From Paraglaciecola arctica BSs20135 (GTDB taxonomy: Bacteria > Pseudomonadota > Gammaproteobacteria > Enterobacterales > Alteromonadaceae): a stretch of 64,000 nt of DNA. Positions 46,515-54,617 of this stretch are shown here, one piece after another. The first letter of the stretch is position 1; the number at the start of each line of letters is the position of its first letter. The notes below the pieces were generated by a model that searched no databases, was not told the origin of the DNA, and saw nothing but the letters and a program-made list of their open reading frames with translations. The position numbers were made by a program, and so were the translations under genes. The stretch spans positions 1 to 64,000 of the forward strand of contig NZ_BAEO01000025.1 of assembly GCF_000314995.1 (NCBI RefSeq), read 5' to 3'.

Positions 46515-48023
46515 ATGCATAATTCAGGTAAAAGTTTGGTCGCAGGACAGTGGCTTGGTGGTGACGAACAAGGGTGTTTCTATAGTTTTTTTCCTGCTTC
46601 AAATGGGTTAGGGGACCAGCCTATATACGCGGTTACACCGGCACAAGTGACCGCGGCAGGCGAGGCTGCAGACGAGGCCTTTAAACAGTATCGGCAAACC
46701 AGCGCCAAACAGCGGGCTGAGTTTCTCGTATGTATCGGCGAACAAATAATGGAGCTGGGTGATGAGTTATTAAATGTTACTCACCTAGAGACAGGTTTGC
46801 CAATGGCGCGTTTACAAGGGGAAAGAAGCCGTACCGTAAACCAGTTAAAAGCTTTCGCCGATGGTCTATTGAAACCTTTATATGAGCCAATTGAAGAGTC
46901 TGCGCAGCCAGAGCGTTTACCCCTGCCTAAACCGGCAACTCGTTTGAGTTCTCTACCTCTTGGACCTGTTGCGGTGTTTGGTGCATCCAATTTTCCCTAT
47001 GCCTTTTCAACACTAGGAGGGGATACCGCCTCAGCTCTGTCAGCTGGTTGTCCGGTGATTGTCAAAGGCCATCCAGCCCACCCACTTACCAGTGAGATGA
47101 TGGCTATGGCCATGGAAAAGGCGATTAAACTCTGTCACATGCCAGTTGCTGTGTTTTCCTTGTTGCAAAGTAACAATCCCTCTATAAGCCATGCGTTAGT
47201 TGGCCATCCACTCGTAAAGGCCGTAGGTTTTACCGGCTCTTATCAAGTGGCCTCACAACTACAACAGACCATCTATCAGCGCGAAGAAGTGATCCCTTTT
47301 TATGGGGAGTTAGGCAGTATAAACCCACAAATTGTGCTGCCAGAAAAGGTTCAACAAGATGGGCCTGAACTGGCACAGCAATTATGTCAGGCTCTATTAA
47401 TGGGCAATGGACAGTTTTGTACCAGTCCGGGCCTGTGGATAGTACCTTCTCCTGGCACTGAGTTTGTTCATAGCGCACGGGACTTTTTACAACAACAAGG
47501 TTCAGATTCAGTGTTAACTCCAGGCATAGCTAATAGTTATGTCTGCGCCGTGGAGGCTTTGGCGATCAATTCACACCTTAAAGATTTGGCCAGCAGCAAG
47601 GTGCAACAGGACTTCCATGTACCGGCCCGGCTGTTTCAGCTTAATGCTGCAGATTTTATTAAAAATAAGCAGTTGCATCAGGAAATTTTTGGACCTTGTG
47701 CTCTGATTGTCACCTATGATGATCAAAACGAACTGCTAAGTTTGGTGAATTCCTTAAGTGGTCAGCTTACCGCCAGTATTCATGGCACAAACTCTGAGTT
47801 GGCAAGCGCTGCAGAATTGGTCGAGAATTTACGATATAAAGTGGGCCGTTTGATTTTTAATCAGATGCCAACGGGTGTTGAGGTGTGTGCCTCAATGAAT
47901 CACGGTGGGCCTTATCCTGCATCGACAGATGTACGTTCCACTTCTGTAGGTCTGATGGCCATGCAACGTTTCCTTCGACCTATTTGTTATCAAAATTTGC
48001 CCGTAGAGCTGTCTGATATTTAA
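46515..48023 (+). CDS. Alpha-ketoglutarate semialdehyde dehydrogenase
   Basis: This 502-residue aldehyde dehydrogenase matches the 2,5-dioxovalerate dehydrogenase group: LPLGPVAVFGASNFPYAFS, AGCPVIVKGHPAHPLTSEM, VGFTGSYQVASQLQ, the catalytic Glu in YGELGSINPQIVLP (about 264), and the catalytic Cys in GNGQFCTSPGLW (about 302). It oxidises 2-oxoglutarate semialdehyde to 2-oxoglutarate, which enters the TCA cycle, the last step of hydroxyproline use. It follows the epimerase gene after 8 bp and ends the operon, with a 10-bp perfect stem-loop at 48068-48094. Confidence 0.9.
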   Translation: MHNSGKSLVAGQWLGGDEQGCFYSFFPASNGLGDQPIYAVTPAQVTAAGEAADEAFKQYRQTSAKQRAEFLVCIGEQIMELGDELLNVTHLETGLPMARLQGERSRTVNQLKAFADGLLKPLYEPIEESAQPERLPLPKPATRLSSLPLGPVAVFGASNFPYAFSTLGGDTASALSAGCPVIVKGHPAHPLTSEMMAMAMEKAIKLCHMPVAVFSLLQSNNPSISHALVGHPLVKAVGFTGSYQVASQLQQTIYQREEVIPFYGELGSINPQIVLPEKVQQDGPELAQQLCQALLMGNGQFCTSPGLWIVPSPGTEFVHSARDFLQQQGSDSVLTPGIANSYVCAVEALAINSHLKDLASSKVQQDFHVPARLFQLNAADFIKNKQLHQEIFGPCALIVTYDDQNELLSLVNSLSGQLTASIHGTNSELASAAELVENLRYKVGRLIFNQMPTGVEVCASMNHGGPYPASTDVRSTSVGLMAMQRFLRPICYQNLPVELSDI

Positions 48024-48067
48024 GAAAAAGAATAGAGAAGCTTCTTAGTCATTAATCCCTAGTTGAT

Positions 48068-48094
48068 ACTGCTTATTATTGATAAATAAGCAGT
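48068..48094 (+). terminator. Stem-loop after the aldehyde dehydrogenase gene
   Basis: ACTGCTTATT and AATAAGCAGT form a perfect 10-bp stem with a 7-nt loop, 45 bp after the stop. The T-run after it is short (GTTTAC), so it is a weak or non-classical terminator. Confidence 0.45.
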
Positions 48095-48157
48095 GTTTAC
48101 CGAATTCGCTAAATAGACCTAGTCTCAATTAGGGCTAGAGTTGTGCTTGGATAAAGA

Positions 48158-48177
48158 TATAATGCATACAAAATGCA
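48158..48177 (+). promoter_or_regulatory. Promoter -10 and possible operator of the GntR gene
   Basis: A consensus TATAAT (48158-48163) is followed directly by the dyad TGCAT-ACAAA-ATGCA (48163-48177), which would cover the start of transcription. The dyad includes the TGnATACA half seen in the ATTGTATACAAT sites, so weak autoregulation is possible. No good -35 was found. Confidence 0.4.
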
Positions 48178-48218
48178 ATTTTATAATCAAGAGCACAGCT
48201 TTAAATAGGAACGTTTGA

Positions 48219-48896
48219 ATGGCGATAGTACATAAGACCCGCACCCAATTAGTAGTAGAAGCAATACGTGAAAAAATACTTAGTGGAGAAATAAAAGCGG
48301 GTGAAGCGCTGCGACAAGCGGCTTTGGCAGAAGACTTAAATGTCAGTCGCATCCCAGTGCGCGAAGCCTTGTTACAATTAGAAGCAGAAGGTTTAGTGAA
48401 TTTTGAGGCTCATAAAGGAGCAACTGCATCTGAAGTTTCTTCCAAACAAGTAGATGAAGTGTTTGAATTGCGCGCTCTATTGGAAGCGGAGTTGTTAAAG
48501 TATTCTATGAATAACTTAAGCGACGCTGATTTTGCAAGGGCTGAGGAAGTGTTGCTCAAACTCAATGCTGCTGTGGAAGCCGGTGATTCAATGGCCACTA
48601 CTGGCGAGCTCAATACTCAGTTCCATAATATGCTCTACTGCCGTGCTAATCGGCCGCACACAGCTGACCTAGTTTCTACCCTGAATAAAGTCTCCAATCG
48701 TTATGTACGGATGCACATTATGTTAAGCAGCGGCTTTAAAAGAGCACCTTTTGAGCATGGTGAACTGCTGACCTTGTGTCGGCAGGGAAAAATAAAGCCA
48801 GCCTGTGATTTTTTGAAAAAACACATACTTGGCGCTAAAGATGATGTGAAAAACTTGTTAATTAAAATGGAAAACGAACAAGCGTTAATCGACTGA
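48219..48896 (+). CDS. GntR/FadR-family transcriptional regulator
   Basis: This 225-residue regulator has an N-terminal winged helix of the GntR type (VVEAIREKILSGEIKAGEALR, AEDLNVSRIPVREALLQLEAEG) and a C-terminal all-helical FCD domain (VFELRALLEAELLKY, LNTQFHNMLYCRA, EHGELLTLCRQGK). FCD-type GntR proteins sense organic acids. It lies between the hydroxyproline operon and the TonB receptor gene, both of which carry the same palindrome, so it is the obvious regulator of the island. AGGA precedes the ATG. Confidence 0.88.
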   Translation: MAIVHKTRTQLVVEAIREKILSGEIKAGEALRQAALAEDLNVSRIPVREALLQLEAEGLVNFEAHKGATASEVSSKQVDEVFELRALLEAELLKYSMNNLSDADFARAEEVLLKLNAAVEAGDSMATTGELNTQFHNMLYCRANRPHTADLVSTLNKVSNRYVRMHIMLSSGFKRAPFEHGELLTLCRQGKIKPACDFLKKHILGAKDDVKNLLIKMENEQALID

Positions 48897-48979
48897 TATC
48901 CTCATTTTCATCTGCTAGCTTCTGTGCTGGCAGATGCCAAAACACCTGCTTTGCCTATTTTTACTAACATTTAAAAATG

Positions 48980-49023
48980 CATTTTCCTATTAGGCCCCCT
49001 ACATTTTCCTATTAGGTCCCCTA
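48980..49023. repeat. 22-bp tandem direct repeat upstream of the TonB receptor gene
   Basis: Two adjacent 22-bp units (48980-49001 and 49002-49023) read CATTTTCCTATTAGG followed by YCCCCTA-like ends and differ at one base. Each contains the odd dyad CCTATTAGG, and CCTATAGG follows at 49020-49027. They lie in the 345-bp gap between the GntR gene and the receptor gene, 100 bp before the palindromic operator. Confidence 0.75.
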
Positions 49024-49122
49024 TAGGAGAAATTGTTTCCTTATACGCATAGAGTCAGGAGCGATAGCATATCTTTTGGTAAAACCTTTCCTTTTTCTAC
49101 GTAGTAAAAACTAACTTATGTT

Positions 49123-49157
49123 AATATATTGTATACAATATATTGCATATATTATAT
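49123..49157 (+). promoter_or_regulatory. GntR-type operator and promoter of the TonB receptor gene
   Basis: The 22 bp from 49123 to 49144 form a perfect palindrome centred on GTATAC, with the core ATTGTATACAAT identical to that in the catabolic divergent promoter. It overlaps a possible -35 TTGTAT (49129-49134), which is 17 nt before TTATAT (49152-49157). The leader to the ATG at 49242 would be about 80 nt. Confidence 0.6.
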
Positions 49158-49241
49158 TTCATGTTCTATTATCTTCATGTGTCGTACAAACAACTAACTA
49201 TTAATTCTAATTACGGCACTAAAACGGGGAAATAAAGAACA

Positions 49242-52205
49242 ATGAAAAATAATAATTTTAAAAAGACACTGATCGCTGGCTCCTTGCTAGCGGCATTATA
49301 TGTAACGCCCACTCTGGCAGCTGACAACTTTAGCGGGTCTATCAAAGGGCATGTAATAGCCGGAGCGAATGCCACAGTCACTATTAAACATAATGAGAAA
49401 GGTATTGTCCGTACTGTAACTGCAGATGACAAAGGGGAGTATTCTCTACGCAAACTGCCAGTAGGTGAATATACCCTGACCATTAGTAAGCTTGGTTTTG
49501 AACCTGAGATAATTGAAAATTTATTGGTGACTTTGGGCGGTCAAGAATTATCAAGTCAATTACGTACTGGTTCAGATGTGGAAGTCATTTCAGTAACTGG
49601 AACTAGGCAAGCTCTAGTCGACATGTCAACGTCTACTTCTGGCATCGTAATTACGGCGCAAGATATGGCTCGTCTTCCTATTGATACAAGTTTTAATAGC
49701 GTTGTTTTACTGGCTCCAAGTGCCAATGCAACCTCTGGTAGTAACTTTGGCCGTTCGCCAAATATTGGCGGCTCTTCGTCAGCAGAAAATGGTTATTACC
49801 TTAACGGTGTTAACATTACCAATATTAGAACCGGCCTTGGTGTAGTTGATATACCTTTTGCAGCGGTTAACCAGACGGCAGTACTAACAGGAGGTATTGC
49901 ACCTGAATTTGGTAATGCATTGGGTGGTATTGTAAATGCAGTAACAAAATCGGGTACCAATGAATTTGAGTTTGGTGTGTTGTTGCGCCACGACAATGAA
50001 AGTTTGCGCTCTCGCCACAATGATATATTGAACCGTGACGGTAGTGTTAGTAATAACTTATCGGGTGATAAAAGTGATTTTACGCGTGTGTCACTCACCG
50101 CAAGCGGCCCCATTATTAAAGATACTTTATTTTTCTATGCCATGTATGCACCACAAGAAGACAGTTATTGGAATGCGGGAACATCAACCGTTAGTGTGGG
50201 TAAAGAAACGTCTGACCGTTATATGGGAAAGGTAGACTGGTACATTAACGACGAACATTCATTAGAATTTACTTATATTAACTTTGAAAATGAAGACGAG
50301 TGGGATACCCACGCCTATGATATAGATAAACATCAAAAACTTGCTCAAACAGGTAAAGGTAAAGCAACAGATGGTGGTTCAGTTGCGGGTATTAAATATA
50401 CAGGGCTATTGTCTGATAATGTGTCACTGGACGTTATAGCTGGACGCGTTACCGAAATAGATGAGAGCGATGCCGATAACGATTTACCAGGTGTATGGAG
50501 TCGTTGGGGCAGCAAAACAGGTCAGTCTATTAGCCAACATAGCTCTAGTACCGTTACCGACAGTGAGTTTACCCGCGACCAGTTACGTGCTGACCTAATG
50601 TGGGACCTAGATGAACACCAACTTAAATTCGGTTTTGACTTTTATGATACTCATGTGGACTACACCAGCATTCAAAATGGTACTGGCGAAGGAGGCACTG
50701 GATCAAGAGGTTGGTGGGATTTACTGGTCGCTACAGAGGGGAACGCTGCAGTAGTAGGCGTGGACGCAGGTGAAAATTATATTAAACAACGTATCCGTAA
50801 CGATTTTTCTGATTCTCATGTTAAGTCTCAGGCGTTTTATGTGCAAGATAGTTGGCAGGCAACTGATAACTTGGTGCTAAATCTGGGCGTAAGGCTTGAA
50901 AACTTTTCTAATGAACTTTCAACTGGCTCAGCTTACGCCGAAGTGAAAAATCAAATTGCTCCTCGATTACAGGCTATGTATGATTTGACAGGCGATGGTT
51001 CAAGCAAAGTATTTGCTACATTTGGACGTTATTTTCAACCGATTTCAGCTAACATGAATATCACTCAGGGTGGCTCACGTCACGATGAACACTGGTATTT
51101 TGCTGCAGATCAAGTCGATGCTGATGGTCAGGCGGTTTTAGGTGCTGATGGTTCGCCAAGTCGAGGTGCACAAACAGGATATTTGTTGGCCCAAGACAGT
51201 GCTTTAGTTTCCCCCACTTCTGTTGCTCATAACGATCTAGACGCGATGTATAGTGATGAAATTACTTTAGGATTTGAAACTGAAGTTTTCGATGGTGATA
51301 TGAAAGCCAGTGTACGTTTGATCCACCGTGAGCTTAAAAGCTCTATTGAGGATGCAGATTTAGGTCAGGTAATAGGCGACTGGTACGAAGCTCAGGGCTT
51401 GTCTAGAGGTGGTTCATGGGTTGTCTTTAATCCAGGTGAGGGGTTAAATGTCAAAGGTGACTTTAACAGCGATGGAAATGTTGATCATATTGTTTTGTCA
51501 GCCGAAGAAATGGGAATGCCTGAACCAAAACGTGAATATGCAGCGATGGAATTTACCCTTAAAGGTAAGGCTACAGAAGATCTGTTTATTGACGCTACTT
51601 ATACCTGGTCTCATTTATGGGGAAATACCGCAGGTTTGGTTAATCAAAATGATAACCAAGCTGATCCTGGTTGGACAGTGTCTTATGACTATGCGGGATT
51701 ACAAGATCATGCAACAGGAAATCTGCCAAGTGATCGCCGTCATGTATTTAAGTTAAATGGCTATTATAACCTTACAGATGATCTAGTCTTGGGCTTAGTA
51801 TCATCTATGTCAACGGGTACACCAATTAACTATATGGGAATTCATCCTGGAGGTGTAGATTCTTGTGCGCCAGGTAAACCTTGGGCCGATTGCCCAAGCC
51901 GCACAGAAAGAGGAAATGGTAGTGCTTTCTACGATGAAGATGGCAATCCAAGACCTCGTGGTAGTGCAGGAACAACCGAGTTCTTTACCAATATGGATAT
52001 GTCACTTACCTACACCATGGAAATGAACGGTAATCCTTTGCAGTTCAAAGGCATTGTTTATAATCTTTTCAATAGTGACACAGCAGTGGGCGTAAACCAC
52101 ACCGGAACTATAGGTGACGGCACAGTCCACAATCCAAATTGGAGACGTGCTACTTCACTTCAGTCACATCGTTACGTGTCTTTAAGTGTTTCTTATCAGT
52201 TTTAA
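49242..52205 (+). CDS. TonB-dependent receptor with carboxypeptidase regulatory-like domain (Oar type)
   Basis: This outer-membrane importer has 987 residues. A signal peptide (cleaved near TLAA-DNF, residue 26) is followed by a CarboxypepD_reg-like beta-sandwich (about 30-105, TADDKGEYSLRKLPVGEYTL). Then come a plug (EVISVTGTRQALVDMSTSTS, GTNEFEFGVLL) and a long beta-barrel ending in VSLSVSYQF with the C-terminal Phe. The Oar-type architecture is frequent in marine bacteria that take up peptides or glycans. Adjacent GntR and hydroxyproline genes with the shared operator suggest hydroxyproline-rich peptides, such as collagen fragments, as substrate; this is inferred. A strong terminator follows. 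Confidence 0.9.
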   Translation: MKNNNFKKTLIAGSLLAALYVTPTLAADNFSGSIKGHVIAGANATVTIKHNEKGIVRTVTADDKGEYSLRKLPVGEYTLTISKLGFEPEIIENLLVTLGGQELSSQLRTGSDVEVISVTGTRQALVDMSTSTSGIVITAQDMARLPIDTSFNSVVLLAPSANATSGSNFGRSPNIGGSSSAENGYYLNGVNITNIRTGLGVVDIPFAAVNQTAVLTGGIAPEFGNALGGIVNAVTKSGTNEFEFGVLLRHDNESLRSRHNDILNRDGSVSNNLSGDKSDFTRVSLTASGPIIKDTLFFYAMYAPQEDSYWNAGTSTVSVGKETSDRYMGKVDWYINDEHSLEFTYINFENEDEWDTHAYDIDKHQKLAQTGKGKATDGGSVAGIKYTGLLSDNVSLDVIAGRVTEIDESDADNDLPGVWSRWGSKTGQSISQHSSSTVTDSEFTRDQLRADLMWDLDEHQLKFGFDFYDTHVDYTSIQNGTGEGGTGSRGWWDLLVATEGNAAVVGVDAGENYIKQRIRNDFSDSHVKSQAFYVQDSWQATDNLVLNLGVRLENFSNELSTGSAYAEVKNQIAPRLQAMYDLTGDGSSKVFATFGRYFQPISANMNITQGGSRHDEHWYFAADQVDADGQAVLGADGSPSRGAQTGYLLAQDSALVSPTSVAHNDLDAMYSDEITLGFETEVFDGDMKASVRLIHRELKSSIEDADLGQVIGDWYEAQGLSRGGSWVVFNPGEGLNVKGDFNSDGNVDHIVLSAEEMGMPEPKREYAAMEFTLKGKATEDLFIDATYTWSHLWGNTAGLVNQNDNQADPGWTVSYDYAGLQDHATGNLPSDRRHVFKLNGYYNLTDDLVLGLVSSMSTGTPINYMGIHPGGVDSCAPGKPWADCPSRTERGNGSAFYDEDGNPRPRGSAGTTEFFTNMDMSLTYTMEMNGNPLQFKGIVYNLFNSDTAVGVNHTGTIGDGTVHNPNWRRATSLQSHRYVSLSVSYQF

Positions 52206-52332
52206 GTCTCTACAGTTTAAGAGGGTAAACAGAATAATGTTAAAAGTGACTTGTTAGGGATAATACCGCTTAGTTAAGCTGTCATATTGGAAATACGCTA
52301 AGTGGCATTTGACAGGCCTTTACAATCTCATA

Positions 52333-52366
52333 AAATCCGATGATCTAGGTTATCGGATTTTTTTTT
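52333..52366 (+). terminator. TonB receptor gene terminator
   Basis: AAATCCGAT and ATCGGATTT form a 9-bp stem with a 10-nt loop, followed by six more T. It lies 128 bp after the receptor stop and before a convergent gene. Confidence 0.88.
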
Positions 52367-52396
52367 GTAACTTTCAAAGCTTGGAAAGTTGAGTGT

Positions 52397-53158
52397 TTAT
52401 AAAATTAGTGTCTCCTCGATTAATTTGACATAACATTTTATTGGAATGTTCATTTTCTCTTGCAACCATTCACTTTTAGCCTGCATATCGGCACTATTTA
52501 TCAAGGGTATGCCGTCTTTAAATGCGAGTACTATGGTATTTCCACTTTCGACTTTGAAACTCAGAAGTTGCTTTTCAAATTCGAATTCGAGTAATTCATT
52601 TATTTCTGCAGTTGAGTTAATGACCGAATTCCAGATGTTGAGAACGAGGATCCCCTGTTTGTTGAGTGCATTTTTACAGTTACGCAAGTAGGATGATGTG
52701 ACTTGTTTGGGTTCCATGCCTTGTGAGTTGTATAGATCTGAAAAGATAATATCGCTTTTTATTTTGGTTTTTTTTATATAGTTAGCTGCATCGTCTATAT
52801 GAATAAATAAGTGGTCAGTGTCGGGTAGGTAAAAATGTTCTTTGGCAACATTTGTCACAGCTTCGCGGTATTCAATTGCATGTACGTCCAACTCAGGAAA
52901 ACTACTGAGCAGGTTCTTGACCATCGAACCTGCACCAAGTCCCATTATGGTTGCAGTGTTAATCTGTGGGATAAAAAGTAAAGCTGTCATCATGGCCTGG
53001 GTGTATCCAAGATGTAATCCATTAATGTCATTTAGTTTCATGCTACTTTGATAAATTTTTCCATCAAAGCTAAGGATCCGGCTGGTTCTTGTTTGGTAAA
53101 CATATATTGGGCCGTGTTCATCTTTCGTTGATGAGATACAACTTCCTTTGATATCCAT
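52397..53158 (-). CDS. Spermidine synthase-like class I methyltransferase
   Basis: This 253-residue protein has the Rossmann core of the spermine/spermidine synthase family: MGLGAGSMVKNLLSSFPELDVHAIEYREAV broken into motif I and the acidic motif II, DDAANYIKK, and DIIFSDLYNSQGM. It lacks a typical N-terminal strand domain with a putrescine site, and no speD homologue lies near, so aminopropyl transfer is not assured. It may be a methyltransferase with another substrate. It is convergent with the receptor gene and has no obvious partner genes. Confidence 0.7.
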   Translation of the reverse strand: MDIKGSCISSTKDEHGPIYVYQTRTSRILSFDGKIYQSSMKLNDINGLHLGYTQAMMTALLFIPQINTATIMGLGAGSMVKNLLSSFPELDVHAIEYREAVTNVAKEHFYLPDTDHLFIHIDDAANYIKKTKIKSDIIFSDLYNSQGMEPKQVTSSYLRNCKNALNKQGILVLNIWNSVINSTAEINELLEFEFEKQLLSFKVESGNTIVLAFKDGIPLINSADMQAKSEWLQEKMNIPIKCYVKLIEETLIL

Positions 53159-53560
53159 GTTATTTTAAATCCTCCAAATAAGTACATCTAACATGCAGTG
53201 CATCATAACAGTAGAAAATGATCAGCTGAGAGATTGTTATGATTAATTGATTTTTATCTGCACTTTGATCTTTCCTCTGTGTTCTCCGTGATCTCTGTGG
53301 TTCAAAATCTTTTTCTTTTAGCTTTTCACTATTTACTGCCTTATTTTGTATATACCAAAACAGCCATTGTAATTGTCGTAATAGAAAGTGAAAAAAGATT
53401 GGTGAAAACTGCAATTTTTTGGCGAAAATACCTGACTTAAAATTACACTGCTTACACTATCTATTTGAAATAATTGAATTTTAATTCTGGAACAGTCTTT
53501 GCTGTATATGTTTATTCCAACTAGATTTTAACTAAAGTTGGTATCAATTGAGTATTAATT
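53159..53560. other. 402-bp gap with a 9-nt periodic CTCTGTG repeat
   Basis: Three near-identical 9-nt units with CTCTGTG, CTCCGTG and CTCTGTG cores lie at 53275-53301. Their read-through on the other strand produces an 84-codon frame (53160-53414) with no recognised domain, judged to be non-coding. No promoter was assigned for the 53561 gene. Confidence 0.55.
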
Positions 53561-53752
53561 ATGTTTGCTTTCTTATGTGGTTTAGTGGTTTTTTTCTTCT
53601 GGATAATTCCCATTTTGGCTATTGGTGTTTCTGATCGCACTAGTGGTGGTGAAAAATTAGCATGGCTGCTAGCCGTCATCTTTGTGTCTTGGTTTGCATG
53701 GGTTTTTTACTTGCTTTTAGCACCTTTGAAATCCCGCCGTTATAGTGCTTAG
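53561..53752 (+). CDS. Small membrane protein, two helices
   Basis: This 63-residue protein consists of two membrane helices (about residues 4-22 and 32-52) joined by VSDRTSGGEKLAW, with a basic end LKSRRYSA. The GGEKLAWLLAVIFVSWFAWVFYLLL part resembles small phospholipase-D-leader/superinfection-immunity-like membrane proteins, but the match is not precise. It is short and without a known function; the hydrophobic design argues that it is real. Confidence 0.6.
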   Translation: MFAFLCGLVVFFFWIIPILAIGVSDRTSGGEKLAWLLAVIFVSWFAWVFYLLLAPLKSRRYSA

Positions 53753-53833
53753 TTAATAATCAATCGCGTAAAATTTGTGGGGCGATTTATCAAACAAATA
53801 TGTTTGTTAGTACAAGGTAGGAATAGATTCGTT

Positions 53834-54295
53834 ATGAAAAATTTAACAATGTTTGTATCAGTATTTTTATCAATGTCATCACTCGCTAATGAAATACCTT
53901 TGGTGGAAAAAATGACAGCGCTTGATACAGTGCTTTTTGAAACATTTAATCATTGCCAAGACCCCAAAGAATTGGAAAAACATGCCAGCTATTTTTCTGC
54001 TGATGTGGAGTTTTACCATGATAGTGGCGGTGTAACCTGGGATCGTGAGGCTATGATCTCCAATACTCAAAAAAATGTATGTGGTAACTATACTCGTAAA
54101 CTTGTTGCAGGCTCCTTAAAAGTCCACCCGATTAAAGACTTTGGAGCAATCACTGAAGGGGTACATATTTTTTGCCAGAATAAATCCCAAATATGCGAAG
54201 GCAAAGCTGATTTTGTCATGGTGTGGCGTAATACAGATAATAAATGGGAAATTACTCGAGTATTAAGTTACGGACATCGTGAAAATAATGAGTAA
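53834..54295 (+). CDS. Exported SnoaL/DUF4440-like protein (NTF2 fold)
   Basis: The start chosen is the ATG at 53834, which gives a signal peptide MKNLTMFVSVFLSMSSLANE with cleavage near residue 17; the frame is open from a GTG at 53777. The mature part of about 135 residues has the SnoaL/NTF2-like pattern: HASYFSADVEFYHDSGGVTWDREAMI, YTRKLVAGSLKVHPI, FGAITEGVHIFC, and FVMVWRNTDNKWEITRVLSYGH. Two Cys (HCQDP, FCQNKSQIC) may pair in the periplasm. Such proteins are often small-molecule enzymes or binders; the target here is unknown. Confidence 0.75.
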   Translation: MKNLTMFVSVFLSMSSLANEIPLVEKMTALDTVLFETFNHCQDPKELEKHASYFSADVEFYHDSGGVTWDREAMISNTQKNVCGNYTRKLVAGSLKVHPIKDFGAITEGVHIFCQNKSQICEGKADFVMVWRNTDNKWEITRVLSYGHRENNE

Positions 54296-54334
54296 GATAT
54301 AAGATTACAACTCAGTTAAAACTTGGGATACCTC

Positions 54335-54571
54335 ATGGATATAGACGAAGAAAAAATTGATGACGCTGCTTTAGCGATACTTTCAATTAGCATGGATAAA
54401 AACCGTAGTGCTTGGAAGCAGGTAGATTGGAGCATTACAAATAGACTTTACGAAAAAGGTTTTATTCATAACCCAGTAGGCACCACTAAATCTATTACTT
54501 TTACACAAGAAGGCGAAGCAAAAGCAGCAGAACTGTTTAAAACTCTTTTTTGTAAAAGCAGCCAAAGTTAA
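54335..54571 (+). CDS. DUF6429 family protein
   Basis: This 78-residue protein (start at the ATG at 54335) shows the DUF6429 layout: IDEEKIDDAALAILSIS, SAWKQVDWSITNRLYEKGFI, KSITFTQEGEAKAAELF. It reads as a small winged-helix-like domain with the KGFIHNP turn. The function is unknown. It lies between the SnoaL-like gene and the beta-lactamase gene on the same strand with short gaps, so the three may be co-transcribed. Confidence 0.65.
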   Translation: MDIDEEKIDDAALAILSISMDKNRSAWKQVDWSITNRLYEKGFIHNPVGTTKSITFTQEGEAKAAELFKTLFCKSSQS

Positions 54572-54617
54572 AGATAATCTAATCAAACATCACTCTGGGT
54601 ACAAAGGAATTAAATTT

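Noticed and set aside
41987-52205. Recently transferred genomic island with attachment sites
   Set aside because: The hydroxyproline genes have no integrase, flanking direct repeats or tRNA, so island status in the strict sense is not supported.
53160-53414. 84-codon minus-strand frame
   Set aside because: Its middle is a read-through of the CTCTGTG periodic repeat; no domain or signal.
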